Below, piece by piece: positions 1-11,854 of a stretch of 64,000 nucleotides of DNA. The stretch is from Phytoseiulus persimilis (Eukaryota; Arthropoda; Arachnida; Mesostigmata; Phytoseiidae): positions 47,554,001-47,618,000 of the forward strand of contig CM075101.1 of assembly GCA_037576195.1 (NCBI GenBank). Direction: 5' to 3'. Each line of letters opens with the position of its first letter. Within the stretch, counting starts at the first letter, position 1. The notes below the pieces were generated by a model, which saw only the letters and a program-made list of their open reading frames with translations, was not told the origin of the DNA and did no database searches. Both the position numbers and the translations under genes were made by a program.

Positions 1-87
1 ATTCCGGGAAAAATCGTCGCAGAGGCACTGCAGTTCTGTGGAGGTGCCGGTATCGGAGACGTTGCAGTAGCAACACGAGCAACATAA
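1..87 (+). CDS. possible 3' end of a gene entering from the left
   Basis: A reading frame is open from base 1 to a TAA at 85-87 and ends in ...GIGDVAVATRAT. It has no start and could be the last exon of a gene lying left of the window. The opposite strand also has an ATG-led, leucine-rich frame over the same bases, so the coding strand is unsettled. I do not recognise a family. Confidence 0.18.
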   Translation: MPGKIVAEALQFCGGAGIGDVAVATRAT

Positions 88-1548
88 AAATAATCGGAAA
101 GACTTCTCTGTCCGCCGCTCAATCGCGCCGTCAATGCGAGCGTATCAACTTTATGATTAGCAGGAACCTTGAACGAATTGGAAAAGAAACGAAAGTGACT
201 GGCGAATGTTGGACATTCAAGCCAGAAACGATCGATTCGAGCAGCAAGGTTATGAACGCCGTGAGATGCCAAGTGCCAGAATTCGTTCCATGTCATGTTC
301 ATTGATTCGATTGGTTTCGGAAATCAATCTGACACACTCTCGATACCTGACACTCCATGAGGACTCCAGTGAAGTTTCGAGAGTATCTAGCCGGAACAAT
401 TGAACGTTCTGAGGTGGACTGAGGTTCCCCGGATGGAAACCTGAAGAGAGGGCGTAAGGCGGAAAGTTATGCTAGACTCCGTCCATCATCGAGCTCTCTA
501 CCCCTCCTGCGGCACGCGGAGAAGAAGAGGTCTCGGAAAGAGCCAGGAGAACAGGAGGGGTCGATGGAGGCCTAATGGTCGTCTCCCGATTTCCTTGCAC
601 CCCGAAGACACGACGATGAGGAATGAATCAATCAGAACGCAACCGACCGGGGCGGTGCGGTCGCGAAAAAACGAGGAAAAGAATGATCAGAGTTTGACCG
701 CAAGAGCGAATGACCTAAAATTCCAAGTCACGTTTGCAGCGGTCGTCACGCTTGCGACTTCCGCGTGCCTCCGGTGAGGTTGGCGAACTTTTTTAAACCA
801 TCCAGTTGACTCTTTCCGGCCTGAGTCCGATGGTTCGTAGTTTGCCTACTTGTTTGTAGTTATCAACACTTCAAACCTGCGGTCCGGGCACACCTTAAAC
901 GATTTGGAATCTGGGGCTGCGAGGGTATACCGGGAATAGCTCAAATCGCTCAACTGTTTCGTCTTTCGACTCTTCCATGATGATTGAATCTCCGCCTCTG
1001 ACAAGAGAGCATGAGTCCTGCGTAATTAGCCATCGTTCTCGAAAGCTTCTCATAGTAACGATATCAGACAACAGGCATGCGCCGCGGTAGAACAGCGCAA
1101 CAAGGACGAGTCCTTCAAGATGACGAAGTTTATTCGATAAACGAGCGAAACAGAAAATATCATCATGCCGGAGTCAGCAGACGCTGCCGCTACTTGTGCC
1201 GGCCGTCAGTGATGCTTGATCGCTGCGTGAGAAATTCGAATGTTTAGTTCCCTTTTTTTGCGCGCGCGACTCCGACTCCTAATTTTCTTCTGTTCATTTT
1301 TCTGGTCCGAACTTCCCGCATGAGAATTTTCCCGAATTTCGCAGTCTACGCGTACACGCATTGACCATCTGAATGGCTGCCGCTTTTGCGAAGTGGATTA
1401 TCTGCTGTAAATAATGCGAGCTAACTTGGAAATGAGCGGCAGCATCGGAATCACAACCAAGCCGTGCTGGAGTGCTATTCTACGCTTTCAAGCCAGGCGA
1501 GTTTGCTTACGGCATTGTCCGGTAGATCCTCTAGTACAGTTTTGCACT
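88..1548. other. no supported gene
   Basis: Only short frames without convincing starts or splice pairs were seen. A minus-strand AATAAA lies within about 1127-1135 and could end a minus-strand transcript starting near 1863. A short alternating GC run is at about 1260-1268. Confidence 0.4.
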
Positions 1549-1863
1549 TCAATGCAAGCTTGAAAGGTCAAAAGTGAACATGAGTTGAAGCAATCCTTGA
1601 AGTTTGCTCAACTTCTTGTCGAGAACTTGAGTCTTAACGAGTTTTACCGAGCGGGGAGGAAATTTGAACTCAGCCTCTCGACTCAAACTGTCTCGAGTTT
1701 CGCAGGAAATCATTGACACGAGCTCAGATAAATTCTCAGAGCTCACGGGACTTAACAAAACGAGATCTAAGCGCGAGTAACCGCACTTGTTGAGGTCAGA
1801 GAAGAATACCTCACCTTGAACGACGGCACCGAAAACCATGAGAAGAGCGGTTATCCGAAACAT
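1549..1863 (-). CDS. candidate small secreted protein or first exon
   Basis: An ATG at 1863-1861 opens a frame whose first 17 residues look like a signal peptide (MFRITALLMVFGAVVQG). Unspliced, the frame continues to about 104 aa with two cysteines and few other features. Directly after the signal a near-consensus donor, CAAG|GTGAGG, lies at about 1815. The signal may therefore be a separate first exon, as in the two fibronectin-like genes of this window. No family is recognised and no downstream exon was found, so both models remain open. Confidence 0.32.
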   Translation of the reverse strand: MFRITALLMVFGAVVQGEVFFSDLNKCGYSRLDLVLLSPVSSENLSELVSMISCETRDSLSREAEFKFPPRSVKLVKTQVLDKKLSKLQGLLQLMFTFDLSSLH

Positions 1864-1908
1864 AATGAAGAAACTCTGTCTTTGGAGAACGACTAAACAC
1901 TTAGACAC

Positions 1909-2497
1909 ATGACAAGTACTGAGGTGAACCTCACCGACACTTCACTTCGTTCCAATGAAGCCCGCTGGACTCACGTCAAGTGATCACACATCGGGGGAGG
2001 GTAAACACCGGGCTCTCTCCCTATGCCGGGTCCACATTGCCAGTAACTGGCTGGGCGAGTGTTTCACGATGACGGCATCCACGATTCTTCGGGACAGTCC
2101 TCGAAAGTCTCAAACTGCAAGTCAGCACTTTCGAAACCGAACAGACGGCTCCATCTTCTTCTCGTTGGATGCTGCTCAAGGTCCCGGGGCTTCACATATA
2201 CATGGACATGACAAACGCGGACAAACACTGACGCTTACGCATACACGTCGTTCCATTCCCATGAAAATCGTAGAGGCTTCTCATTTGCCATCTAGATTTC
2301 TCCAGTGACTGCTCGAACCTATAGGGAGGCTCGATGAAGGTAATTTCATCACTTTTCGAAATTCAATCTCGAAACAGGAGGAAAGCAAGGGAAATTACGC
2401 ATAAACGAGCAAACATATTTTCCGTGGTTGAAAAATATTGAGCGACACCCTGCAATACATTCATGGATTGTTGGATGGCTTTGGAGCGCCGTGCGCC
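1909..2497. other. no supported gene
   Basis: Gap between two weak signal-peptide candidates on opposite strands. I see no RNA gene and no convincing exon. Confidence 0.4.
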
Positions 2498-2806
2498 ATG
2501 TTCTCAAGCCGACCTAGCTACGTGCTGCTGGCGATGATTGCCGTGTCGACGATGGGGGCTATATCATGCATCAACGTCCACGGAAGCTTCCGTGCCTCAG
2601 CTGATCACGGCGTCTTGAGATCAACTCTTGCGATGGGGCGGCAACGAACTATTCGCGCACTCAAACTTCGTAACAACTTCCTGCACAGCGAAAACTCTGT
2701 AAGAAAGAGAATATGGGATTTTGCTTTCGAAAGTCGAGGAGTTCATAGAAATTACTTGGAAAAAATAGAATTCATGCTGGCAGACGGGCGCTCCGCTTGG
2801 GGCTAG
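2498..2806 (+). CDS. candidate secreted precursor, possibly peptide-like
   Basis: The ATG at 2498 starts a 102-aa frame. Its first about 25 residues have a positively charged tip, a hydrophobic core (VLLAMIAVSTMGAIS) and a cysteine, as in a signal peptide. About 65 residues later comes a basic RKR triplet, followed by about 30 residues ending in Trp-Gly before the stop. That layout would suit cleavage and C-terminal amidation of a peptide. A donor-like GTAAGA at about 2700, just before the RKR, could instead end an exon and remove the tail. No known neuropeptide was recognised. Confidence 0.28.
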   Translation: MFSSRPSYVLLAMIAVSTMGAISCINVHGSFRASADHGVLRSTLAMGRQRTIRALKLRNNFLHSENSVRKRIWDFAFESRGVHRNYLEKIEFMLADGRSAWG

Positions 2807-4239
2807 CCAATGCGCTGGATTTCCATTCATTCCCTCGCGACCCTTAGCCAGAGGCGTCTTCGGCCTTACGACCGGTTGACAGGGGATGGCTCCGGAATGA
2901 GTCTGAGGAGCATGGAAGACCCTCGCGAGGTGCCTGGCTGCGGGTATCGCACCCACTGCTCACGCTCAGGCCTCCTTCCGAGATCACGCAAGTCAAAGTT
3001 GTTTTCCGGATCTGCAGGCATAGTCTCGTTGGTTTTTACAGAAGTTCACTCACTCTGGCACGTTCCGAAAAGGATCCCGGTCGGGTGGTGGAGGCGTTCA
3101 AGACCTCGACATGAAGCCTCGATGGATGGGCTTCACCGGGAATCAGCGTTTATCTTCCCGAAACTGTCGTCGAAAGTTGTTTACGGTAGGAGAATCGAGG
3201 GCTGCTTCGATTTGCTGTGAACCTTCGAGTAGTCGATCGATTGGAATATTCGAGATAGCCTCCTCTCGCTCATGGTTGCTCCCAAAGGTGGAATTCGGGA
3301 TACACAGAAAACGTTCAACGATCCGGTACTGGAAGATGAGACAGCGTGAAATGTCGAAGGACATTCAGTCGACAGAAAATTCTCCCATTTCACTACAAAA
3401 TAGGAAACTCGTGGAACAAAGACAGATTCAAGCATTCAGGAAGCCTTCACGGAAGAGCCGTATCCCAAGATCGCTCCGAACTCATGCTTAGTACCTGGCG
3501 TGGAATTGAGACTTAATGGAAGTTGTGACGTAGATCGGCAGGGTCCCTGCGGAAGACTCGGTGGGCAGGACAAGTGGGCTCGGCGGCCATCTCAAACCCC
3601 ACCATGTTACTTCCGCTCGGTCGCACCTCACCTGTTGATTTGGAACCTCTATTCAGAGTTCCTGACCCTTCTCCGGAACTTCGCAGAGAGTTCATCATAG
3701 AGTCCGCGAATTAGCGGCAGTTTTTCTCGGCCAGAGTCTCCGAAGATGGGACCTTTCCGATCTTGTTGTTTCGTTTTCGAACCGTTCTCACTCAGTCTGG
3801 TCGGAGTGATCTGTCATCGCTGAGTATTCTGCATCATCTCGTTTATTCTTGGTCGCCCGTCTCTTTCTCACTTCCGAATCGGTTCAAGCGCTGAAACGCG
3901 CCGACCGTCAATCACATATTGGAGGAAACGACAATACAGTGATTGAGCAGCGCGATCTTCGCGCAAGATGTCTGAACTTTTCAAATTCCGACATTTCAGC
4001 TCAGAACCGCATTCGCCGATCGTGAGGAGTTTGCTTCGGCCACACTTTTCCCGAAGGCTCACGGATCTGTTCTGGTTTATTTGACCATCTGGATCTCGGA
4101 GTTTTTGAAAGGGAAGCGACAATGAATCTCATTTGCTCGATCGTTTCCTCGAGGGCGAAACGAGAGAAAGTTGAAATGAATGATGAGGTCGGGGCTCAAA
4201 TACGGAGAGGCGAATTTACGGAAAGAATTGGCGGTGATT
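2807..4239. other. no supported gene
   Basis: Several overlapping short frames occur on both strands but none shows a domain, signal or coherent splice pair. Minus-strand AATAAA motifs at 3847-3842 and 4081-4076 could be alternative 3' ends for the LIN-41 transcript. Confidence 0.4.
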
Positions 4240-4259
4240 TCATTTTGTCGGAAAAAGAT

Positions 4260-4265
4260 TTTATT
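4260..4265 (-). terminator. candidate poly(A) signal of TRIM71/LIN-41
   Basis: AATAAA on the minus strand, the first one met downstream of the stop codon. Further copies lie at 4081-4076 and 3847-3842. Confidence 0.45.
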
Positions 4266-5652
4266 CATTCTTTCCATTCGATTCGATGATGCGTTCACAG
4301 TTCGTCGTTCGTCTTCTCAGGTGACGACTGCCGACGAATATATTATCAGATATTGATACGTGGAGTACTAAAGTGAACATCGAGGAGACTGGAGCTTCGA
4401 TCTAGAGTCCGAGTTACTCAGGACAGTTTTAGAAATATGCATTCTTGTTTCAAGAAGTCTTTCGTGCTCTTTCATTAACCACCATAGCAATGGTGGAAGG
4501 ACAGAATTTCGCTTGTTTTCGCCTTGACATTTCATGCCGATGCCAAACTTTCAGTAAAATATCTCTTGTTGCGAAGCGTTATCTCGATATACCTCTCTTA
4601 TCCTGCTTTTGTTTTTGTTTTTTTTTCACACGCAGCCATGACCACTGGAAATTCTCGACGTGAAAGAGTGTTTTCTTCATGTTCTTCACTTATTCCGTGA
4701 TTCCATGCCCGCCTCGATAATTTGGAATTCCCTAATTAGGAATCGTCGTTGGGGGCCGAAAGTTCGAAATCACGGGCGACTGCGTTTTGAGTTCGGTCGC
4801 CTTTTGTCGGGGTTCTCTAGTGAAAAGAAATAACGTGGAAACGCGCGATCACATCGGAAATCTCTCCGACTTGGTGTGATTGACTAGCTGATGCAACCAG
4901 TATCCCGAACGCAAACTCCAGACCAATACAGGTAGGATGGCGTTTCCGGTGATTCTTCTGGAATGACATAGATTTTCACTCAAAGTAGAATTTTCCCCTC
5001 GAGTCAAGTCTGAAATGCAGTCTTAACGGGAATTTCCGATAACTTTCTAAGGGATGAAAAGGAACCGCGTCAGTGTGATGGGACTATTCGGAAAAAAGTA
5101 GTCGGCTGCACTGGATCCTCCCAGACGCTTCGATTCGACGAATCCACTGACAACGTCTCAGTTTCTGGGGAAATCGAATCGAACGTCGGATGCGAAATCC
5201 GTTTCTCTGAGATTAGACACCCCTTGTGGGTGGAATTAGATAGAAATATAAATCTTTGTATCAGATGCCCTTTGAGTTTTCTCCGACGAGCTTGAGAATG
5301 GTTGTGGGAAGAGGGAGGGATTATCGGGGAAACTCTACGTGTCATTACTCCGAAAGCTTCTTGCCTGCAAGCTCAAGAGTTGACCGAAGTGCGAGTTTGG
5401 ACATCCTGCTGCAGAGACGCGTGGTTCGGCAGTGAGTGCACCAAGCTCGATTCGGTCAGCACCGAACTCCTGATCCGGATGCCACACCGGTGTTCTCTAC
5501 ACGGTTATCAAACTATCGTGGTGCATAACCCCGTATCTTCGTATATCATAGGAACGTATCGTGTATAAAGCTGACTAGCAGTAGGAATCTCTGGCAAGCA
5601 AAGTGGGAATATAGGAACTAGTGGACCGGGAAAATGGGAAATATTTTGATGA

Positions 5653-5675
5653 TGAGGTAGCTCTTGTGTATAGTT
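5653..5675 (-). promoter_or_regulatory. let-7 microRNA target site in the LIN-41 3' UTR
   Basis: Read on the minus strand the site ends in CTACCTCA (5660-5653), a perfect eight-base match to let-7 positions 1-8. It starts with AACTATACA (5675-5667), complementary to let-7 positions 14-22. Six target bases (5666-5661) face five let-7 bases in the middle, giving a central internal loop. The site is about 740-760 nt after the TRIM71/LIN-41 stop, and no poly(A) signal lies between. lin-41 is the classic let-7 target in nematodes and vertebrates, so position, strand and pairing agree with known biology. Binding itself is inferred. Confidence 0.85.
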
Positions 5676-6410
5676 TCGATCAGATCGTTGTCATGCAAGA
5701 CCTGACTGCTTCAACATGGAACGGAGTCCAGTCAAGAGCATTCTTTGGTATTTGCTGCAATACTTCAGTCTCGGTTTCGGAGATAGAAGTCAACATACAG
5801 TACAATAATACATACGTACATACTTACAGACGTACAAGTTTCATCGATGGAGTCGGAGGGGACCTCTTTGAAACCAATACACTTTTTGTGTCTCGTGAAC
5901 ATGAATTCGAATTTTGGACTCGCTTGGAGGTCCTCTCTCCGATTTCGTACCTAGAGCATCTTCGCTCACCACCCAGCTGGAGTGCCGGTGGTAACTTTTT
6001 GAGATTTCGAGACAGTGTCTCGCTATCTAATAGGAACTTCAGTTCATAGGAACTTTTACCGGATACGGTTTTGCACTGAAAGGTCCGGGACCTTTCGAGC
6101 CTTGGTGGTCGCCGTTGTTTTGTCTCTCGACTCCGACTAGAGATCACGCCTTTAGATGTAGTGCTCATAACTGTTGCTCTCCGTTCGCTCTGGTTCTCGA
6201 GTGAGTTATCCTCTTCCAACTGTGCATACCTTTTAGGTAGATATAAGTTCTTGTCTCGGTCTCGTTGCCCTTGTCTGGTAGGAGTGTTCATACCTGGCTG
6301 GAGTCTCGCTGGCTACTTCCAGGAAACCTGCGAGTTCTGTCGTTGGTCGATGATAGTTGTTGAAGGTGAAGCGGTTTCGGGAATATGCTGCAGCTGACGT
6401 CCAGGCTTTC

Positions 6411-9400
6411 TCAGAAGATCTGGACGCGGTGGTTCCCGAAATCGACGACAACTATTCTTCCCTCAGGTGAGATGGCAACACCCGCAGGCCGATCCATTTG
6501 ACCAGGCTCTACGCCGGGCTCACCGAAAGAACACAAAAACGTCCCGTCGGGACGGAAAACCTGGACTCGATGATTCCGCGAATCCGATACTATGATGTGA
6601 CCCTCGGAATCCACCGCGACTCCCTGGGGTCGGGTGAATTCTCCGTTGCCGTTCCCTTCGTGTCCGAGGAATTGGGCGCTGTGGAAGTCGCTGCGGATCA
6701 CCACGATCCGATGATTGTTGAAATCTGTCACCACCATGTTGCCTGAGGGCGAACAAAAGTTTTCGTCAATATTTCGAGCGCGATATTTGAGCGGAAGCAA
6801 GGGAAGTCGTTCAAGTGCGAAATGGAGAAGCGAAGAAAAGTTGATTGGTTCGAAGGCTCGTCATTCATGGACAAAACCTGTCGTCCGTCTTTGGCTTGAC
6901 CTTCGGCGGAGGCGCTACGAAACTATTTTGTTGTGGGACGCTTTTCAACGAGTTCCTCCAGAATGAGACTGGCGGATTTTTTCCCTCAGTGTTGTTCGCT
7001 AGCTCATGGAAAGTTTCTCTCGGTTCGTTTACGATAACCGCGACCAAGTGCGAGGAAAAAACCCGACGAAATTCCATTTCTGGAAACACTTCTGTGAGAT
7101 GAACGGAAAACATTCATGGGTGAGCATGTTCTTCACGTCAGTGTTTGCGTTTTCCAGAAGATCCCTCGGCGACATTCACCGAGGCGTTGAAGTACAAACT
7201 CTTTAATTGGTTTTTGGTTCTTGAGAGTAGCCGCTGTCGCGCGCCAACTCTTGAGTTCCGCGGGCGGAGCGGGCATTTATCTGATCGCTCGTTCTTCTCA
7301 TAGACTCAGTTTCTCCTCTGTTCTTGTTCCAACGGCATGGATTTGCGTAGCCTCAACCAACCGTTCATTTCAACAAAAGGAGAGCAACTTCGCCCTTCCA
7401 GCGGCCCTCGGACACCTTTAAAAGCCGTCCTCAGCGGTGACGCAGCCGCGTGAATTCCGCTCGGTTGAATCAGAGCGTGAAATCAGTCCACAGCTGAAAA
7501 CGACGAGGGCGTGTTCATGAATGTTTCACGTTCACGGTGACCTGTGTACGCGCCTAGTGGAGCTCACGAGCATTACGGCGACTCGCCGGCCGCCGATCGG
7601 GGGCCGATCCCCCTCGGTGCGCTCAGAGCAACGTTTTCGAATCACCGAACGATGTTCCCGTGGGAACTGAGCTGAAGTCGGAGGTCAGGAGTCGAACTGG
7701 TCTTGGCAAATTGTCATCAACATGTGCTCGGAGTCATGTGTCCGTTCGCGCCTTGCTTCAGGCAGCCTTGTCGACATTTCTGGCTCGTTCAGCGAGACAA
7801 GCCATCCCGACAGAAGGCAAATTAGACCACAACCAGTCTCGATGGAACCTTCTAACGGCAGGGCGTCCACTCATGATCCAGCCAGTAGATTCGAACGAGC
7901 GCAAATACATATTCCATGACACGAACGATGTTGGGATTCTCCACGCTCGTTCCGACAATTGTTGCGGTCAACGTGGTCGATCGAGAGAAGGAACCTCGAG
8001 GATCGGGCCCATGGCGCCACGAACGAACGCGCCGGAGCTCTTCTCTCCAGGAGGGAGCTCTCTTGCGTAGCAACGCGAAATAGGGATCCCGATTTGGTGA
8101 GAAATCATAATTGGGAGTTTTTAGTGACCCTCGGGATATTTTCCGACGAAAGTTTTCCTACTCACTCAAAACGTCCAATATTGCGACAACTCGGCCGATC
8201 TTCAAAACTCGAAGGGTCCGAGCTAACAGATCCGGAGCGGACTTCTCGATTCACGGAATGGTTGAGTGCTCACCTTGATGGTCGAACGCCACTCCTCGTG
8301 GAGAATCGAACTGCTTCCATAGAGCGCCTTCGAAACCGTATTTGTTCAGAAAGACACCATCCGGACTGAAGAGCTGAACCCGATGATTTCGAGTGTCAGA
8401 CACCAAAATGTTGTTGTCGGAGTTCACAGCCACGTCCCACGGGTAATTGAATTGACCAATTTTCGACCCTCGCTCACCGAACTTCAGGATGAACTCGCCG
8501 CGGCCGCTGAACACCTGGAATCGTCGACTTGTGAATTCGAAACGATAATCGGAGCTGAGCAACCGGCGAAGAATGATTCGGAATGGTTTCGATATGCGAC
8601 TCGGATCAGCTCCTATCCCCCGAAGCCGACGTTTCCCTCTTCCGCGTCGGCCACTCGCTACAAACCTGTATGCGGTGGTTGTCTTTGTCTGCGACGATTA
8701 TCCGTCCCGAAGAGTCCATCGCAACGCCTGCCGGACGATCGAACTGTCCCGGTTGCGATCCAGCTGAGCCGAAACTCGTGTGGAATGTTCCATCAGGATT
8801 GAAGATCTGAGTTTTTGAGACCGAGATTAGTCCAGATGTCTCGCTGTCCCAACGGATCCGGCGGAAAATCGAGGGAGCATCGCGAGCGGCCGCCGGGCGC
8901 TCTCACCTGAATCCGGTTGTTGGAGCGATCCGCGACCACTACCCGGCCGGCCTGATCGACGCAGACACCCCAGGGTCTGCAGAGGTCGCCTTCGCGCACG
9001 CCCTCGCCTCCGAACACAACTGACGGCTGCTCGTTGGGAAGATTCTCATAGAATCGGCCCAATCGAACGTTGATCTTGTACGGGGACGAGGCTACGGCCG
9101 CTCCTCTCAGGGTGAGGCTGATTTCGTGAACTCCCTCTGTGCAGGGCCGGTAAGAGAACGAATAGCTGCCGTCGCGATGATCGGTCGTGTCGACTTTTTG
9201 CATGAAACCCTGAGGCGTTGTGATGCTGACGGTGAAGTGTTCTCCTCCGACCATCGTCTTCTCGTTCAGGTGGTTGTGAGCCTCAACTTTGAAAGATGCG
9301 CTCTGAAAAATCGAGCTCTCAATATGGGAACGGCTTCCACGCGATGCCTCGCTCAGAGTTTCCCGACAGAGCGTCCGACGGGGAGTCCATTTAGTTCAGG

Positions 9401-11032
9401 CGTACCTGGCCAACGACCGCGCCTTTCAGGGCCTCTCCAAAGACCTTACAGTACATGGGAAAACTCGCTGTTGAGATGTATCCCAGGTTGTTTAGGAGCG
9501 GGATGTCGGCGATTGTGAAGTCTATGCGATCATCCTCGTACGGAGTGGACCAAACTGCGCGAGAGAAGCACCGTTAATTTTCAACCGTCCACCGGCGAGG
9601 GCGGTCATGTGGAACCAGGCCTCCAAATTGAGTTTGTTTCCACTTTCCCTCGCGGCGGAGAGCGGCCACAGGAACGCGGCTGACGCGCTGGGCCAGAGCT
9701 CGAGGACGACGAACACCGATAGAATCCGCGCGAGCGGAATGAAACAGAAAGGTGAGTCTGAGCGGAGAGCGATAATTAACTCACCCGCGCGAACCGGACT
9801 AATCGGTAGAACTTTCTTGGCCTTGATGAAGTCGAGGTCGTTCGCCGAATTCAGGAAGTCACGAAGTGCGCGCGCGTGCCCGTTCAGCTCTCGGGTCGCT
9901 TTGTCTATCTGATCCACCTGGGCCTTCAGGAGGTTACCCTTAAGAAGACGGATCGTTTCAACTTTCGACAGCAGCTCCTTCTCGCGTTCTTCCAACGAGG
10001 ATAATTGTCTGTGAAAGTATGAAATCACTCGTAACAGATTCATGGCGTCGCCTACTTTGCGCCATCCCCGGAGTTCGGACGCATGCATTCAGACACTTGT
10101 TGAGAGTATCGAAAATCGGCAACACACGGTTCAGGCCCTGGACTGGGCTCATCAACTCACCTCCGGATCGCGTTTCGTATCTGTGCAGCGACGTCATGCG
10201 TTTTCTGCTCGATTCGTTTCGCCATGCTTTGATTGTTGATCAGACCCTCTTGTAGTACTTTGAGTTTTGACTCGGTATCCTTCAGCGAGCGCTCGATGTA
10301 ACTCCTGCCGCTGTCGATCGCGTCGCGAATGTGCTGAAGACTGTGGCCCTTGTGCACCCCCGTGCATTTCCCGCAGAGAGGCTTCTCGCACGTATCGCAG
10401 TAAACGTACAACGCCTCGTTGTGCTCGGCACAGCTCCTCGGTATGTAGTGCTTCAGTTCCTGGAATTGCACCAGAAACATTTTGGAATCCGCACCGTTGT
10501 TTTCGGCACTCTCCGCGGCGGTCCGTTGGGCAAGGGCTCCCGGGAAAAAGTTCGATGGGCTTACCAACGAAGGGGACGGCGCGAAGCGCACGATCGTGTG
10601 ATCTCGGGTCAGCCTGACTCTTTGGTGAGCGTTGATGCAGTTCTCACAGAGCAGCTCGTTGTTGCAGTCTCGGCAGCGGCCTTTCGCGGGATTCCGGTCG
10701 TCGCAAGATGAGCAGATGGGCAGGACATCAAGAAAACGCACGGAGCCAAGATTCAAACCCGACAAGTCGAGTTTGTTGCACTGAGGACATTGGTAAGGAC
10801 CCGACTCCTGGAGACATTTGGTGCAGACCGTGTGCGAGCACGGGAACACCTTGGGCAGTCCGCCGTTGCTGTCGAAGCACGATGAGCACGTCAAGAAACT
10901 GGTGCCGACCCGTAGCGGGTGCAGCGGTCCGAGTTTCTGTGACGGCAGTTGCATCGGTAACGACATGCCGCACGCGCTGGAACTGAAAGCACGACGATCA
11001 TGACCGGCTACCGAGAGTCTGGCTCCAGACAT
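6411..11032 (-). CDS. lin-41: TRIM71/LIN-41 E3 ligase and RNA-binding TRIM-NHL protein
   Basis: Seven coding exons join in frame with consensus GT-AG sites: 11032-10161, 10008-9785, 9554-9406, 9302-8907, 8806-8666, 8514-8274, 6742-6411; 784 aa. Order of domains: RING at about 49-85 (C49, C52, C65, H67, C70, C73, C82, C85), two B-boxes at about 107-145 and 201-230, coiled coil to about 365, filamin-type repeat ending in SSPYKINV, then six NHL repeats running to the C-terminus. Repeats carry [23 protein letters not shown] and [14 protein letters not shown], and the protein stops right after the last one, as vertebrate TRIM71 does. Family members repress mRNAs in the cytoplasm and control developmental timing and stemness. 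The last intron is 1531 bp, the others 100-230 bp. Met1 is the furthest upstream start; Met23 is possible because an acceptor-like TTTCAG lies between. Drosophila wech is the likely fly relative. Confidence 0.95.
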
Positions 11033-11842
11033 GAATCGCTACTGTAACCCCTTCTGGTCGAGTACATCCCCCGCAAACGGCCGTTGGCGAGACCTTGAAA
11101 CGAGGGATTTTCTCTGAAAATAACCCCGATGGCTGGATAGAGGGTCGGCTCGGGTCACAGATGCGGAGACACGCGCTGTCTGTCGGGGGAGCAGAATAGA
11201 CCGACCGACCACTGAACGATGACTCAAGCCTACTGCTTCTCCCCCGTCTCGCCTACCCCGCCAGCGAACCCCCACTGAACCCCCTCGCACCCCCACGAGT
11301 CCTACAACATTGCACTCCGACTGTGACACTGCGTTCATGTCGGGCTCACACTTTCCTTGTCGAGCGACGCACGCCGATCGGACGGGTGACCGTGACTTAG
11401 AGATGCGGACGTCAACGGACAAACCGGAAGTACGTCGCCGGCCCCATGCTTGCGCCCCGAGAGTTGGTCGCTCACACGTGAGTGTACTCCGAGACTCTCA
11501 CAAAAGCTCGTTTGGAATGGGAACGGTTTTTGGGACCCGTGAATAAAATTCCACGGAGTGTTCCGAACAGAAAGAGCCTTCGCGCGGACTGTCAGTTGCT
11601 CTCTAGAGAGGGCACTTACACTATCCCGAACTATAGTGGAGATGTAGTCGACGGACTCAGAGAGTACTCACCAGGAGTGCCCGAGCTGTTAACGGAGTTC
11701 CAACATGACGGCTCCTGCTGTGAAGACGAACTTCACCGAGGCTTCGACGGCAAGAGTCTAGCGCGGACTGTGAGCTCGCGGACTGTGGGTTCGCGGAGCG
11801 TAGAGCATAGGCAGCCCTGATAACACAAAAAATAGCAAAATA
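11033..11842. other. upstream region of TRIM71/LIN-41, no gene seen
   Basis: Probably promoter and 5' UTR of the minus-strand gene. The stretch 11221-11300 is C-rich on the plus strand. A short GCGGACTGTG-type motif recurs at about 11760-11800. Confidence 0.35.
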
Positions 11843-11854
11843 AAGATGGCGGCC
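11843..11854 (+). promoter_or_regulatory. YY1/Pho-like motif
   Basis: AAGATGGCGGCC matches the core of the YY1/Pleiohomeotic site that often overlaps a start codon. Here the ATG opens only 17 codons, so a role as promoter element or uORF is uncertain. Confidence 0.25.

Larger units (their letters stand above)
4240..6410 (-). other. probable long 3' UTR of the TRIM71/LIN-41 gene
   Basis: Downstream of the minus-strand stop at 6413-6411 no AATAAA is seen on the minus strand until 4265-4260. The simplest transcript therefore has a 3' UTR of about 2.1 kb. Short open frames on both strands in this stretch have no recognisable content. The region contains one strong and two weak let-7 matches, listed separately. 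Extent is inferred from sequence only. Confidence 0.55.

Noticed and set aside
9607-10986. Several plus-strand frames over the LIN-41 exons
   Set aside because: They mirror RING, B-box and coiled-coil codons of the minus-strand gene; the minus strand has the conserved domains.
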